From JAFLCL01 sp964502175 (GTDB lineage Bacteria > Myxococcota_A > Polyangia > Polyangiales > Sandaracinaceae): a DNA stretch of 64,000 nucleotides. The stretch covers positions 1 through 64,000 of the forward strand of contig CAZCVE010000048.1 in NCBI GenBank assembly GCA_964502175.1. Direction: 5' to 3'. The notes under the pieces are model-generated. The model was not told where the DNA came from. It was given only the letters and a program-made list of their open reading frames with translations, and made no database searches. Both the position numbers and the translations under genes were made by a program. Of this stretch, positions 8,234 through 21,630 are shown piece by piece. Every line of letters begins with the position of its first letter. The stretch's first letter is position 1.

Positions 8234-9731
8234 CTACGCCGCGCGAAGATTGTTTTCAGCGGCCAGAGAGAGCGCGCGCGACACCACCTCGGCGCAGTCG
8301 CGACCCTCGCGGATCGCCCACACCACGAGCGACTGGCCGCGTCGCGCGTCGCCGCACACGAAGACGTTGGGAATCGACGTCGCGTGATCCCTCGCGGCGA
8401 CGTTGCCCCGCGCGTCCATCGACACCCCGAGGTGCGCGGCGTTCGCGCCCGTGAACCCCATCGCGAGGAGGACGAGGTCGGCCTCGAAGACGACCGGCTC
8501 TGCGCCCTCGACGGGCACGAGCGTTCGCGCGCCGCGCTCGTCGGTGATGAGCTCGACACGACGTGCCTCGAGGCCGCTCACGTGGCCCGTTCCGTCGTCG
8601 ATCAGCCGCGTCGTCTCGAGCGCGAAGCGACGCACGTCGCCGCCCGCGAGGTGCGCGGCCTCTTCTTGCGAGCTCGACGTACGGAGGATCGTGGGCCAGC
8701 TCGGCCACGGCATGTCCGCGGTGCGCTCGCGCGGAGGCTCGGGGAAGAGCTCCAGGTTCACGATGCTCGCTGCGCCCTGACGCACGGCCGTGCCGATGCA
8801 GTCCGAGCCCGTGTCGCCGCCACCGAGCACGATCACACGCTTCTCGTGGGCGCTCAGCGGTGTCGGGTCACCCGACGCGACGCTGCGGTTGTTGGCGGTC
8901 AGGTAGTCCATCGCCACGTGCACGCCCGCGAGCTCGGCACCCGGCACACGCAGCGCGCGGGGGATCTCGGCGCCGATCGCGAGGATCACCGCGTCGTGCT
9001 CCCGCGCGAGCGTCTCGAGCGTCACGTCGCGGCCGAGCTCGACGCCAGTGCCGACCTCGACGCCAGTGCGGAACACGACGCCCTCGGCCTCCATCTGCGA
9101 GACGCGCCGATCGACCCAGCGCTTCTCGAGCTTGAAGTCGGGGATGCCGAAGCGAAGGAGTCCGCCGACGCGCTCGTTCTTCTCGAGCACGGTCACGTCG
9201 TGACCTGCGCGCGCGAGCTGCTGTGCTGCAGCGAGACCGGCGGGCCCCGAGCCCACGATCGCGACGCGACGCCCCGTGCGGGTCGCGGCCGGCTGCGGCA
9301 CGAAGCCGCCGTTCGCCTCGAAGTCTTCGTCGGCGATGGTCTTCTCGATCGCCTCGATCGTCACGGGCTGCCCCGAGAGCTCGAGCACGCACGACGACTC
9401 GCACGGCGCGGGGCACACGCGCCCCGTGACCTCGGGGAAGTTGTTCGTGCGGTAGAGCGTGCGCGCCGCGTCGGCGAGCCGGCCTCGGTAGACGTCGTGG
9501 TTGAACTCGGGGATCACGTTGCCGAGCGGACAGCCCGAGCCCGCGAGCTCGGTGCCCGCGAGCGCGCGGTTCGAGTGACAGAACGGGACGCCGCAGTCCA
9601 TGCAGCGTCCGGCCTGCTCACGCAGATCGAGGACCGGCAGGCGCACGCCCACCTCGCGGAAGTCCGTCACGCGCAGCTCGATGGCGCGCTCGCGCGGCTC
9701 GACGCGGTCGAGCTCGAGAAACCCGGTCGGC

Positions 9732-9739
<8 letters not shown>
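8234..9739 (-). CDS. gltD: Glutamate synthase [NADPH] small subunit
   Basis: 501 residues, the usual length for GltD. It takes electrons from NADPH through FAD and passes them to the large subunit, which makes glutamate from glutamine and 2-oxoglutarate. The N-terminal domain has the cysteines of the two [4Fe-4S] clusters: C46-x2-C49-x4-C54, C70, and C109-x3-C113-x3-C117. The FAD-binding GSGPAG lies at 163-168 and a second dinucleotide fold (GGGDTG) at about 320. The ATG overlaps the last codons of gltB by 8 bases, which implies translational coupling. The identity is secure; NADPH rather than NADH preference is from the family. Confidence 0.96.
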
Positions 9740-14467
<4,728 letters not shown>

Positions 14468-14475
14468 TCCTCGCT

Positions 14476-14515
14476 GCTCCAGGGGGAGCGGTGCTCCCCC
14501 GCCGCAAGGCGCCCC
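14476..14515. terminator. GC hairpin repeat (GGGGGAGC stem) between lrp and gltB
   Basis: A perfect 8-base stem (GGGGGAGC, loop GGT, GCTCCCCC) at 14482-14500 is framed by GCTCCA on the left and GCCGCAAGGCGCCCC on the right. The same frame surrounds a different stem at 44631-44672. It lacks a T-tract, so if it terminates transcription it does so by structure. As one repeat family at two sites it may instead be an interspersed element. Confidence 0.6.
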
Positions 14516-14555
14516 GTGGTGTGCTCGGCCGCGATGTCGATGTCGAACTGCGTGC

Positions 14556-15071
14556 TCAACTCCGTCTCCTCTTCGTCGGCTTCTCGTCGACCGCGGGGAT
14601 GGGCAGCGTGGTGCGCTCCATCTGTGTGGCGAGCACGATCATCGTCTCGGTGCGCGCGACGCCGGGGAGCTCGCGCAGCTGCTGGATGAGCTTGTGCAGC
14701 GACGCCGTGTTCTCGGTGCGCACCTTGAGCATCAGCGTGTGGCGCCCGGTGACGTGGTGGCACTCGAGCACGTCGGGGATCTGCGCGAGCTCCTTCTCGA
14801 AGGCCGCGATGCGCTTGGGGTGATCGATGCCGACGCCGATGAACGCGCCGATGTCGAGGCCGATGCGGCGCGCGTCGAGGTGCGCGTGGTAGCCGCGCAC
14901 GAGGCCGGCCTCCTCGAGCTTGCGCACGCGCTCGAGCACCGACGGCGCGCTCAGGCCCACCTGCTGACCGAGCCCCGCGAGCGACTGCTTGCAGTCGTTC
15001 TGCAGCGCATCGAGCAGCGTGCGGTCGGTGCCGTCGAGCTTCGGGTCGTCGTTGTTCGGGTCTTTCGTCAT
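14556..15071 (-). CDS. Lrp/AsnC family transcriptional regulator
   Basis: 171 residues, typical for Lrp/AsnC. An N-terminal helix-turn-helix (LDGTDRTLLDALQNDCKQSL then VGLSAPSVLERVRKLEEAG) is followed by the RAM ligand-binding domain (IGAFIGVGIDHPKR; HHVTGRHTLMLKV). Such proteins bind amino acids and control nitrogen metabolism. It lies directly upstream of gltB on the same strand, and E. coli Lrp controls gltBD, so a role in regulating glutamate synthase is likely by inference. The open frame extends upstream, but the ATG at 15071 matches the family start. The C-terminus ends in a basic KRRRS. Confidence 0.88.
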   Translation of the reverse strand: MTKDPNNDDPKLDGTDRTLLDALQNDCKQSLAGLGQQVGLSAPSVLERVRKLEEAGLVRGYHAHLDARRIGLDIGAFIGVGIDHPKRIAAFEKELAQIPDVLECHHVTGRHTLMLKVRTENTASLHKLIQQLRELPGVARTETMIVLATQMERTTLPIPAVDEKPTKRRRS

Positions 15072-15173
15072 CTCACTCGTCGCGCGGATGGGCGTGTTCT
15101 CACGCCTCGGATGACCGCGTTTGTACGGGCCCATGACGCGGCGCGCAAGAATGAAGTTCGTGGTTTCTGTCGA

Positions 15174-15189
15174 AACTCCGCATGGAGTT
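15174..15189. promoter_or_regulatory. Inverted repeat AACTCC-GCAT-GGAGTT upstream of the Lrp gene
   Basis: A perfect 6-base inverted repeat with a 4-base centre, in a locally AT-richer stretch between the divergent lrp-type gene and the 15345 gene. Lrp-type regulators usually control their own gene, so this is a candidate operator; that use is inference. Confidence 0.4.
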
Positions 15190-15344
15190 CTCACCAACGG
15201 CGCAGTGGCCGAATATTCTTCGGTTGACGCGCCGCGATGACGCGGTGGGCCGAGCGACGTTCGCGAACCCGCGCCGATGCGCGGGGAGATCCATCACGGC
15301 CGTGCGCGACGAGGGCCGCGTAGCTTCGCGGCGCGGAGGCCTCG

Positions 15345-17186
15345 ATGACGTTTCGATCGCGCGCGGTGTGGCTCGTCCTCGGTGTGATCGGGGCGGCAGG
15401 CTGTGGTGAGGGAGTCGGCACCGACGACGCGGGCGGAGGCTCCGTCGATGCGCGCGCGCCGATGGACGTGTCGCACTTCGACGAAGAGGGAGACCCGGGT
15501 CATCGCGACACGCCCGCGTTGGACACGCCCGCCTTCGACACGTTCTTCTGGACGGAGGAAGGGTTCGGCGACACGCCCCGCGCCGCGGACGACGCGTTCG
15601 TGTCGTGCACGAGCGAGCCGCCTTCGTACGCGTGCGGCGCGGGCGAGCCGTGCACCGGCGGCACCTGCATCTCGAGCTGGTGCCTCGGGCCCGATCGCGA
15701 TCCCGATCGCTGGGCCGCGTGTGGGGATGGGACCTGCAGCGCGTGCGAGATGGATCGCTGCGGCGTCGACTGCGGCGGCCCGACGCGCACGGGCTCGCCC
15801 ACGTTCGATCCGTCGACGACGATCACGCTGAAGCTCCACGGCCTCGCGCTCTCCACCGAGGGTCGCATCGAGGATCGCGTGTACGGAGCCGCGATCGCGG
15901 AGAGCGATCTCGAGGCGACGCTGCGCGTGTTCCAGCCGGGCCTGCCGAGCGGTCTCACCGATCCGACAGCGCCGAACCAGCTCGTCGCGGCCGAGTTCTA
16001 CGGTCGCACGCCCGCGCCGTGGATGCGCCCCGAGCAGATCGCCGAGGTCGAGTCGTACTCCGACGAAGGTCCCGAGGCGCTGCACCGCTACGCGCTGATC
16101 GTCGCGATGTTCCTCCGCGACCGACTCACCACGTCGGGCGCGACGCACGTCGCGATCGCGTGTCACTCGATGGGCTGTCACGTCACGCGCTACCTCGTGG
16201 AGCACGATCTGCTCGGCCTCGCGTCCGAGGGTCGCATCGCGCGCATCGCGTTCATGGCGGGCGTCGTCAACGGCGCGGGCATGTCGGAGCTGTTCGACAA
16301 CCCGAGCCTCCGCTCGTACGCCGAGAGCGCGCCGATCCGCACGACCGACTTCGTGCACATGCACCCCGAGTTCGTGAGAGACGAGTCGGCGATCTGGGAT
16401 CACCGCCTCCGCGAGGCGAACAACCCGATGTGGGCAGGGATGATCCTTCACACGATCACGGGCACGGATCCGGCGATCGCAGGCTCGACGGGCCTGCTCC
16501 AGCCGCTCGAGATCATCAACCCCGGCGCGCTCGCGAACGACGCGATCCTCTTCGATCAGGACACGTTCTTCACGTCGATGGCGGAGGCGAACCGCGTGCT
16601 GACGCCTGCGGGCGCGCGCTTGTCACCGGGGCACACGTTCGTGCACGCCAACCACCCCAGCGTCGAGCCCGAGGACGGCGCGGCAGCGACGGCCGCGGCG
16701 CTCTTGTTCCACCGTCGACGCGTGACGATCACGCTGCGCTCCGTGACGCTGCGCGACGATCACGAGCGCGGCGGCGCCTTCGATCCGACGACGTTCGGCG
16801 CGCCGCCGGCGGACCTCGTGCCCGAGGTCGACGTGCGCTTCGATGCGTACACGATGCCGACGTTCGGTCGCGCGGCGCTCGTCTCGACGCAGTCGCTCTC
16901 GGCGCGCTCGGCGGCGTTCTTCCAGATGGAAGAGGACGAGACGCGCGATGCGGGCGTCGTGCTGTTCGACGGGCCCGTGTTCGACGCGCAGACCGAGCTC
17001 GGGCTCACGCTCGCGATCCGCGAGGTGGACAGCTACCCGCGCTACGGCATCACGGAGCTGCCGTCGGGCGACGGCTCGGTGCTCGCGAGCTTCGACGGAT
17101 CGGTCACGATCGCAGACGGCGAGATCATGCTCACGAGCGAAGACCTCGACGCCGTCGTCGAGGTCCGCGTGCACACGGTCTACTGA
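15345..17186 (+). CDS. Secreted lipase/esterase-like lipoprotein
   Basis: 613 residues. A signal peptide with lipobox (GAAGC, C20) is followed by an Asp/Ala-rich linker and a cysteine-rich segment (C...ACGAGEPCTGGTC, ACGDGTCSACE). An alpha/beta-hydrolase-like domain then runs from about residue 160. It has the nucleophile elbow CHSMGCH with S275, similar to the HSMG elbow of triacylglycerol lipases, and candidate catalytic histidines near 434-437 (TFVHANHP). A C-terminal beta-rich domain of about 150 residues follows. GGAGG lies 5 bases before the ATG, and a TAGCTT -10-like box lies 18 bases upstream, giving a short leader. Substrate unknown; the hydrolase call rests on the elbow and the layout. 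Confidence 0.65.
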   Translation: MTFRSRAVWLVLGVIGAAGCGEGVGTDDAGGGSVDARAPMDVSHFDEEGDPGHRDTPALDTPAFDTFFWTEEGFGDTPRAADDAFVSCTSEPPSYACGAGEPCTGGTCISSWCLGPDRDPDRWAACGDGTCSACEMDRCGVDCGGPTRTGSPTFDPSTTITLKLHGLALSTEGRIEDRVYGAAIAESDLEATLRVFQPGLPSGLTDPTAPNQLVAAEFYGRTPAPWMRPEQIAEVESYSDEGPEALHRYALIVAMFLRDRLTTSGATHVAIACHSMGCHVTRYLVEHDLLGLASEGRIARIAFMAGVVNGAGMSELFDNPSLRSYAESAPIRTTDFVHMHPEFVRDESAIWDHRLREANNPMWAGMILHTITGTDPAIAGSTGLLQPLEIINPGALANDAILFDQDTFFTSMAEANRVLTPAGARLSPGHTFVHANHPSVEPEDGAAATAAALLFHRRRVTITLRSVTLRDDHERGGAFDPTTFGAPPADLVPEVDVRFDAYTMPTFGRAALVSTQSLSARSAAFFQMEEDETRDAGVVLFDGPVFDAQTELGLTLAIREVDSYPRYGITELPSGDGSVLASFDGSVTIADGEIMLTSEDLDAVVEVRVHTVY

Positions 17187-17202
17187 CAGTGCGCGAGCGA
17201 GA

Positions 17203-17961
17203 TCAGCGTCGTCCGCCGACGCGAACGGGGGCGGCGCGCGTCGGGATCGTCGGGCGACGCACGGTGCGGCGCACACGACGCACGGGGGCGGGCGGCTCGA
17301 ACGCGAACGTCTGATCGAAGCTGAGGATCACGTCTTCGTCCGGGATGGTGAAGTCGTGCGCCGGCTGGTTGGGCTGGAGGTACGGGTTGATGCTGCCCGC
17401 CGCGAGCTCCACGCGGAACGCCGTGTTCGGCAGGTAGCGGAGCGGCACGTGCGCGACGCCGCCTTCGTCGATGCGTCCGACCTCGCGGCCGTCGACGAGC
17501 ACGGGCACGCCGGCCACGAGCGCCGAGCCGGTCGCGCGGATGATGACGACGGCGTCGCGCTCGAGGGGCAGGCACTGGATCGAGTGCTCGATGCCGCGCG
17601 CGGCCGTCGCGGGGTCGAGGCTGCGGATCGGATCGAAGCGGATCGACGGCACGGTCTCGGCGGGGCGATGGCCCGCGGGGCAGACCGCGTTGATCGGGAT
17701 CGTGGTGCCGTAGGGCGCGCGCAGCCGCTGCACCCAGACACCGCTCGCGTCGGTCGCGCCGAAGGGCTGCGGCTGTCCGTTGAACGTCGTGCCGATCTGC
17801 ACGCCCGCGAGCGGCTCGCCGGGATCAGACTGCGCGATGAAGGTGATCGTGTGCAGCGGATCGGGCGCGGCCTCACCACAGGCCGAGCTCAGCGGCGCGG
17901 CGACGAGCGCGACACCACCGAGCGTGAGACCTGCGATCACGTGGGAGCGGAGCAGCGACAT
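17203..17961 (-). CDS. Secreted protein with carboxypeptidase-regulatory/PEGA-like repeats, unknown
   Basis: 252 residues with a signal peptide and probable lipobox (PLSSAC, C28). The rest is beta-rich with two Ig-like or PEGA-like units, for example LAGVQIGTTFNGQ...TDASGVW and VAGVPVLVDGREVGRIDEGG. The C-terminus is a basic, Arg/Pro-rich tail. A ribosome-binding GGAGG lies 5 bases before the ATG, and TATCCT at 17984-17989 is a good -10 for a 22-base leader. It ends 16 bases from the convergent lipase-like gene, with no terminator between them. Confidence 0.6.
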   Translation of the reverse strand: MSLLRSHVIAGLTLGGVALVAAPLSSACGEAAPDPLHTITFIAQSDPGEPLAGVQIGTTFNGQPQPFGATDASGVWVQRLRAPYGTTIPINAVCPAGHRPAETVPSIRFDPIRSLDPATAARGIEHSIQCLPLERDAVVIIRATGSALVAGVPVLVDGREVGRIDEGGVAHVPLRYLPNTAFRVELAAGSINPYLQPNQPAHDFTIPDEDVILSFDQTFAFEPPAPVRRVRRTVRRPTIPTRAAPVRVGGRR

Positions 17962-18073
17962 CGGGACCTCCAGCGTGCCGTCGAGGATAGATCGGCTCGC
18001 GCGGTTCTGGCGAGAGCCGGTCCGTGACCCATCGAGCCAGGGAGACCTTGGGTGCGTCGGTGCGGCTGAGGTC

Positions 18074-19888
18074 TCACTCGGCGGGATGTGCGGCCGGGGC
18101 TGCGGTGGCGCGCGATCTCGCGAGCGCGACGAGCTCGCGCATCGTCGGGCTCTCGCCGTCGTTCTCGGCCTTGCCGAGGCAGCGCTCCATGTCGCGCGGG
18201 ATGCGGTGGATCTGCCGGCGCAGCTCGTTCCTTCGCTCCTTGTGCTCGTCGTACACGAAGCGCAGCTCCTGCTCTTCGCCGCCGAAGTCCAAGAAGTCCC
18301 ACGAGAGGAAGCCGGTCTTGTCGGCGAAGACCGACGCGCGATCGGGGCCCACGGCCTTGAGCGCGCGGAGCACGAGCTCGCGCACCACGGCCTTGGCGTT
18401 CTCGTAGTTCTTGCTCATCACCTCGAACGTCTCGTCGGGGCCGCGACGGTTCTGGAGATCGAGGTGCAGGTCGGCGAGCGCCGAGGGGAACTGCGGCAGC
18501 GGCACGAAGTCGCCGCGCGTGGAGCCCGGCTCCATCGCGGCCCACGTCTTGAGCACCGCCTGCGACTTCAGGTTGAGCTCGTAGAACTGGATGTGCAGCC
18601 TGCGGAACTTCGCGTGGTCCTCGGGGGCGACCTTGTAGATCTGGTTGAAGAAGTACTGACAGACGAACGACCAGTAGTGGAAGTTGTCCCAGTAGAGCTT
18701 CGCGGGGAGCACCGACGGCGAGCCGTTGATGTGCGAGTGCCCGCGGAAGGTCGACGTCGTGACCTCGGTGAAGCCGAGGAAGAAGTCGTTCGACTGCCTC
18801 TCACGGAGGAGCTGTCGCTCCATCGGCTCGTTCGTCACGAGGTCCGCGCGCACGATCTCGGTCGAGAGCACGTTCGCGAGCGAGATCAGGTCCGAGCCCG
18901 GCGAGTAGAGCGGATCGACGAACACGCCGGCCTCGCCGACGCAGCACCAGCGCTGCTCGCGCGAGAACACGCGCTCGCTCGTGTACGCGAACTTCTTGAG
19001 CAACAAGAAGTCCTCCATCGGCTCGTCCTTGATCTTCTCGTAGAGCACCGGCTCGTGCTTCGCGAGCCACTGGAGGGCCTTCTGCTTGGTGCCGTACGTG
19101 TCGAGCGGGTGGTGCTCTTCGCCCGCGACGATGCCGATCGAGTGCATGCCGCTCGAGAGCGGGATGAGCCACACCCAGTAGCCCTTGCCCATCAGGTGGT
19201 TCGTCGAGAGCCAGCGGTTGCCGTCGACGTCGCGCGCGTGCCACGCCGCGTCCGACTCGGGCACGAGCTCCTGCACGTAGAAGCGCCGCTTGATGCGGAA
19301 CCACGCGGAGCTGTGCGTGTGACCGCTGTCGCGCGTGAGGCCGAGCTTCTTCTGGATGATGCGGTGACGACCGGACGCGTCGATCACCCAGCGGCACGCG
19401 AGGACCTCCTTGTTGCCGCGCGTCGCGACGTGCACGAGGTGCGGCGACTCGGTGCCCACGTCGGCCATGTCGAGGCGGTACGTCGAGTAGCCCTCGAAGA
19501 GCGTCGCGCCCGCGTCGATCACGAACTGACGCATGTCGTTCTCGAGCTTGCCGCGATCGAGCTGGTAGCTCGGCAGCACCGGGTGCTCGCTCGGCCCGAT
19601 CTCGCGACGGTTCGCGAGCGGTCCCTGCGTGTCGCCCGTGAAGTAGCGGAGGCCGTTCTTGATGAGCTGGTGCTCGAGCAGGTACTCGCGGAGGCCGCAC
19701 ACGGTGTCGAAGAAGTGCGCGCCGATCTCGACCGAGCTCTCGCCCACCTTGTGGCAGGCGTCGGGCAGCGGGCGCACCGTCGGCTCGACGATGGCGAGCG
19801 AGACGCCGGGCATCTGCTTCCTCAGGTGGAGCGCGAGGGTCTGGCCCGCGAGGCCACCGCCCATGATCACGACGTCGAAGCTCTGCAT
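18074..19888 (-). CDS. Flavin-dependent halogenase-like FAD monooxygenase
   Basis: 604 residues. The FAD-binding motif GGGLAG lies at 10-15 within VVIMGGGLAGQ, and CHKVGESSVE at about 45-54 matches the VGE region of tryptophan-halogenase relatives. Both diagnostic motifs of flavin-dependent halogenases are visible: W-x-W-x-I-P as WVWLIP at 238-243, and F-x2-P-x2-S-x-G as F323-P326-S329-G331. A long C-terminal helical part follows. These enzymes use FADH2 and oxygen, with halide if truly halogenases. No biosynthetic cluster surrounds it, so the substrate is unknown and it may be a non-halogenating monooxygenase. The start at 19888 has a GGAGAG ribosome-binding site, and TATCTT about 28 bases upstream is a likely -10. 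Confidence 0.8.
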   Translation of the reverse strand: MQSFDVVIMGGGLAGQTLALHLRKQMPGVSLAIVEPTVRPLPDACHKVGESSVEIGAHFFDTVCGLREYLLEHQLIKNGLRYFTGDTQGPLANRREIGPSEHPVLPSYQLDRGKLENDMRQFVIDAGATLFEGYSTYRLDMADVGTESPHLVHVATRGNKEVLACRWVIDASGRHRIIQKKLGLTRDSGHTHSSAWFRIKRRFYVQELVPESDAAWHARDVDGNRWLSTNHLMGKGYWVWLIPLSSGMHSIGIVAGEEHHPLDTYGTKQKALQWLAKHEPVLYEKIKDEPMEDFLLLKKFAYTSERVFSREQRWCCVGEAGVFVDPLYSPGSDLISLANVLSTEIVRADLVTNEPMERQLLRERQSNDFFLGFTEVTTSTFRGHSHINGSPSVLPAKLYWDNFHYWSFVCQYFFNQIYKVAPEDHAKFRRLHIQFYELNLKSQAVLKTWAAMEPGSTRGDFVPLPQFPSALADLHLDLQNRRGPDETFEVMSKNYENAKAVVRELVLRALKAVGPDRASVFADKTGFLSWDFLDFGGEEQELRFVYDEHKERRNELRRQIHRIPRDMERCLGKAENDGESPTMRELVALARSRATAAPAAHPAE

Positions 19889-20009
19889 GCTCGTTCTCTC
19901 TCCAGACGCGCCCAAGATACTGAGCGGTCCGTCGGGCCGCACGCCGGAGTGATGGGGTCTCCGGCGCGCGGTGTCATCCCCCCGCGGATCCGGCCCCGAT
20001 ACCCCTTTC

Positions 20010-20039
20010 TTGTGGGCATCCAGAGCTTGCCCTTACGAT
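20010..20039 (+). promoter_or_regulatory. Promoter TTGTGG-18-TACGAT, leaderless
   Basis: The -35 TTGTGG at 20010-20015 and the -10 TACGAT at 20034-20039 are separated by 18 bases. The -10 ends 6 bases before the GTG at 20046 and no ribosome-binding site is present, so the mRNA should start at or next to the start codon. Confidence 0.55.
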
Positions 20040-20045
20040 GCCTGG

Positions 20046-20549
20046 GTGAGCGAAGCGCAGGCGGCCCCGGTCAGGAGCATGATCCCGACGAACGTCGTCG
20101 AGGCGCTCGGGAAGATCGAGCTCTTCCGCGGCATCCGCCCCGAGGGTCTCGAGCGCATCGCCGCGATCTGCAGCGAAGAGAGCTTCCGCGTCACGGACGT
20201 GGTGTTCCGCGAGGGCGAGGTGGGCGACAAGCTCTACCTGATCCTCGAGGGCAAGGTCCGCATCTCGCGCGAGGTCTCGGGCATGGGTGAAGAGGCGCTC
20301 GCGGTGCTCGGCCCCGGCGCAGCCTTCGGCGAGATGAGCCTCATCGACGACTTCCCGCGCTCGGCCGACGCGCGCGTGCACGAGCGATGTCGCTTGCTCG
20401 TGCTCACGAAAGAGGCGCTCGAAGATCTGCTCTTCCTCGACAAGGATCTCGCGTACGAGATCCTCTGGAACTTCGTGCGGATCCTGAGCTCCCGACTCCG
20501 CGAGACGAACGACAAGATGACGTTCCTCTCGGTGACCGGGAAGTTCTAG
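20046..20549 (+). CDS. Cyclic nucleotide-binding domain protein
   Basis: 167 residues containing a single cNMP-binding domain: EGEVGDKLYLILEGKVRI, then a phosphate-binding-cassette-like FGEMSLIDDFPRSADARV. It ends with a C-terminal helix and has no DNA-binding domain, so it probably works as a cAMP/cGMP-sensing adaptor rather than a Crp-type regulator. The PRSA in the cassette matches PRxA of cAMP binders. The frame is open upstream, but GTG 20046 fits the promoter just before it and the domain boundary. Confidence 0.82.
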   Translation: MSEAQAAPVRSMIPTNVVEALGKIELFRGIRPEGLERIAAICSEESFRVTDVVFREGEVGDKLYLILEGKVRISREVSGMGEEALAVLGPGAAFGEMSLIDDFPRSADARVHERCRLLVLTKEALEDLLFLDKDLAYEILWNFVRILSSRLRETNDKMTFLSVTGKF

Positions 20550-20702
20550 GTGCTGCGAGTCGACAGACGTCTGCGAACTGCGCCTGACGCGCGCGGTAGT
20601 GCAGCGAGAGCGCGACGAAGCAGCCCAGGACGAGGCCCAGACCTCGCCGATTCTTCCCGTGATGCGCAGGGTCGGGCGTGGGCGCGGGCGGGGCGCGCGT
20701 TG

Positions 20703-20708
20703 TAGGGT
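20703..20708 (+). promoter_or_regulatory. -10 box TAGGGT, putative leaderless promoter
   Basis: TAGGGT ends 7 bases before the ATG at 20716, with no ribosome-binding site. No clear -35 is visible upstream. Confidence 0.4.
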
Positions 20709-20715
20709 CGGGCCG

Positions 20716-21630
20716 ATGCGCGCTCTCGTCCTCGGTGTGGTGTCCGCGACCCTCGCGGGGTGTTGCTTCACGCCGATGGCGGTGACCCCGATCGCGCCGC
20801 CTCCCGCGACGTCGGTCGTGGCGGGCGGTGGGCCTCAGCTCCCGTCGACGACGCCGGCCGAGGCGGTCGCGATCGTGCCGGGCTTCGCCGATCCGATGAT
20901 CTTCCATGGGCTCGCGGGCGGACCGCGCTCGGCCTCCAATTTCAGCCCTGACTGTCGCGGCCAAGTGGCGATGCAGCCGAGCCATCGGTTTCGTCTCGAC
21001 GCGAGCTTTCCGTACCTGCGGATCATGGCGCGCGGCGACTCCGACCTGACGCTCGTGGTGCGGAGCCCGGGCGGTGTCATGCGCTGCAACGACGACTCGG
21101 ACGGGCTCAATCCGGTGGTGGAGGGCGCGTTCGAGCCGGGCGTGTACGAGGTCTACGTGGGCCTCTACTCGGCGGGCGCGGCGACGCCGTACGACCTCGG
21201 CGTCTCGACGAGCACCGCCATCATGCCGACCACGATGCTCGGCGCCACGAGCACGACGGCGACGACGATCGGCGCGACGCTGCGGAGCGGCGTGTTCACC
21301 GTGAGCACGAGCGACACGAGCCTCGTGGCCACGGGCGACGTGTGCACCTACTCGGAGGTGACGGTCGCGCCGACGTCGGGCGGCTCGGACGCGCGCTGGA
21401 CGATCACCTGCGGCACGACGATCGTCTACGGCGCGGGCAACGGCGGCTACGGGCGCGTCACCGACGTGAGCTGGCCGCCGGGCACGATCGCGTACGACCT
21501 CGAGACGACGCAGGGCGACACGGATCCGGCGTTCGAGTGGACCTCGAGCGCGCTGCGCGTCTCGGACGACGCGACCGGCCCGCTCGGCGCGATGCGCATC
21601 GACTTCGTGGTCCCGGGCGCGCCGCAGTGA
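20716..21630 (+). CDS. Secreted lipoprotein with a PPC-like beta domain
   Basis: 304 residues. The start at 20716 gives a lipoprotein signal ending LAGC (C15), followed by a Pro/Ala-rich linker. Residues about 65-155 form a beta-sandwich-like module (FRLDASFPYLRIMARGDSD...MRCNDDSDG...GVYEVYVG) that resembles the module in the frameshifted Sel1 lipoprotein at 5093. The C-terminal half is Thr/Ser-rich and beta-rich. Function unknown. The stop overlaps the next gene's GTG, so both are co-translated. Confidence 0.65.
   Translation: MRALVLGVVSATLAGCCFTPMAVTPIAPPPATSVVAGGGPQLPSTTPAEAVAIVPGFADPMIFHGLAGGPRSASNFSPDCRGQVAMQPSHRFRLDASFPYLRIMARGDSDLTLVVRSPGGVMRCNDDSDGLNPVVEGAFEPGVYEVYVGLYSAGAATPYDLGVSTSTAIMPTTMLGATSTTATTIGATLRSGVFTVSTSDTSLVATGDVCTYSEVTVAPTSGGSDARWTITCGTTIVYGAGNGGYGRVTDVSWPPGTIAYDLETTQGDTDPAFEWTSSALRVSDDATGPLGAMRIDFVVPGAPQ

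Noticed and set aside
15072..15197. N-terminal extension of the Lrp-type protein with a KRGHPR segment resembling the repeat element at 4888
   Set aside because: The DNA similarity is short and weak, and the family start fits ATG 15071. I treat the resemblance as chance.
19971..20045. Upstream start for the cyclic-nucleotide-binding protein
   Set aside because: The extra 25 codons cover the promoter TTGTGG-18-TACGAT and do not look like protein.
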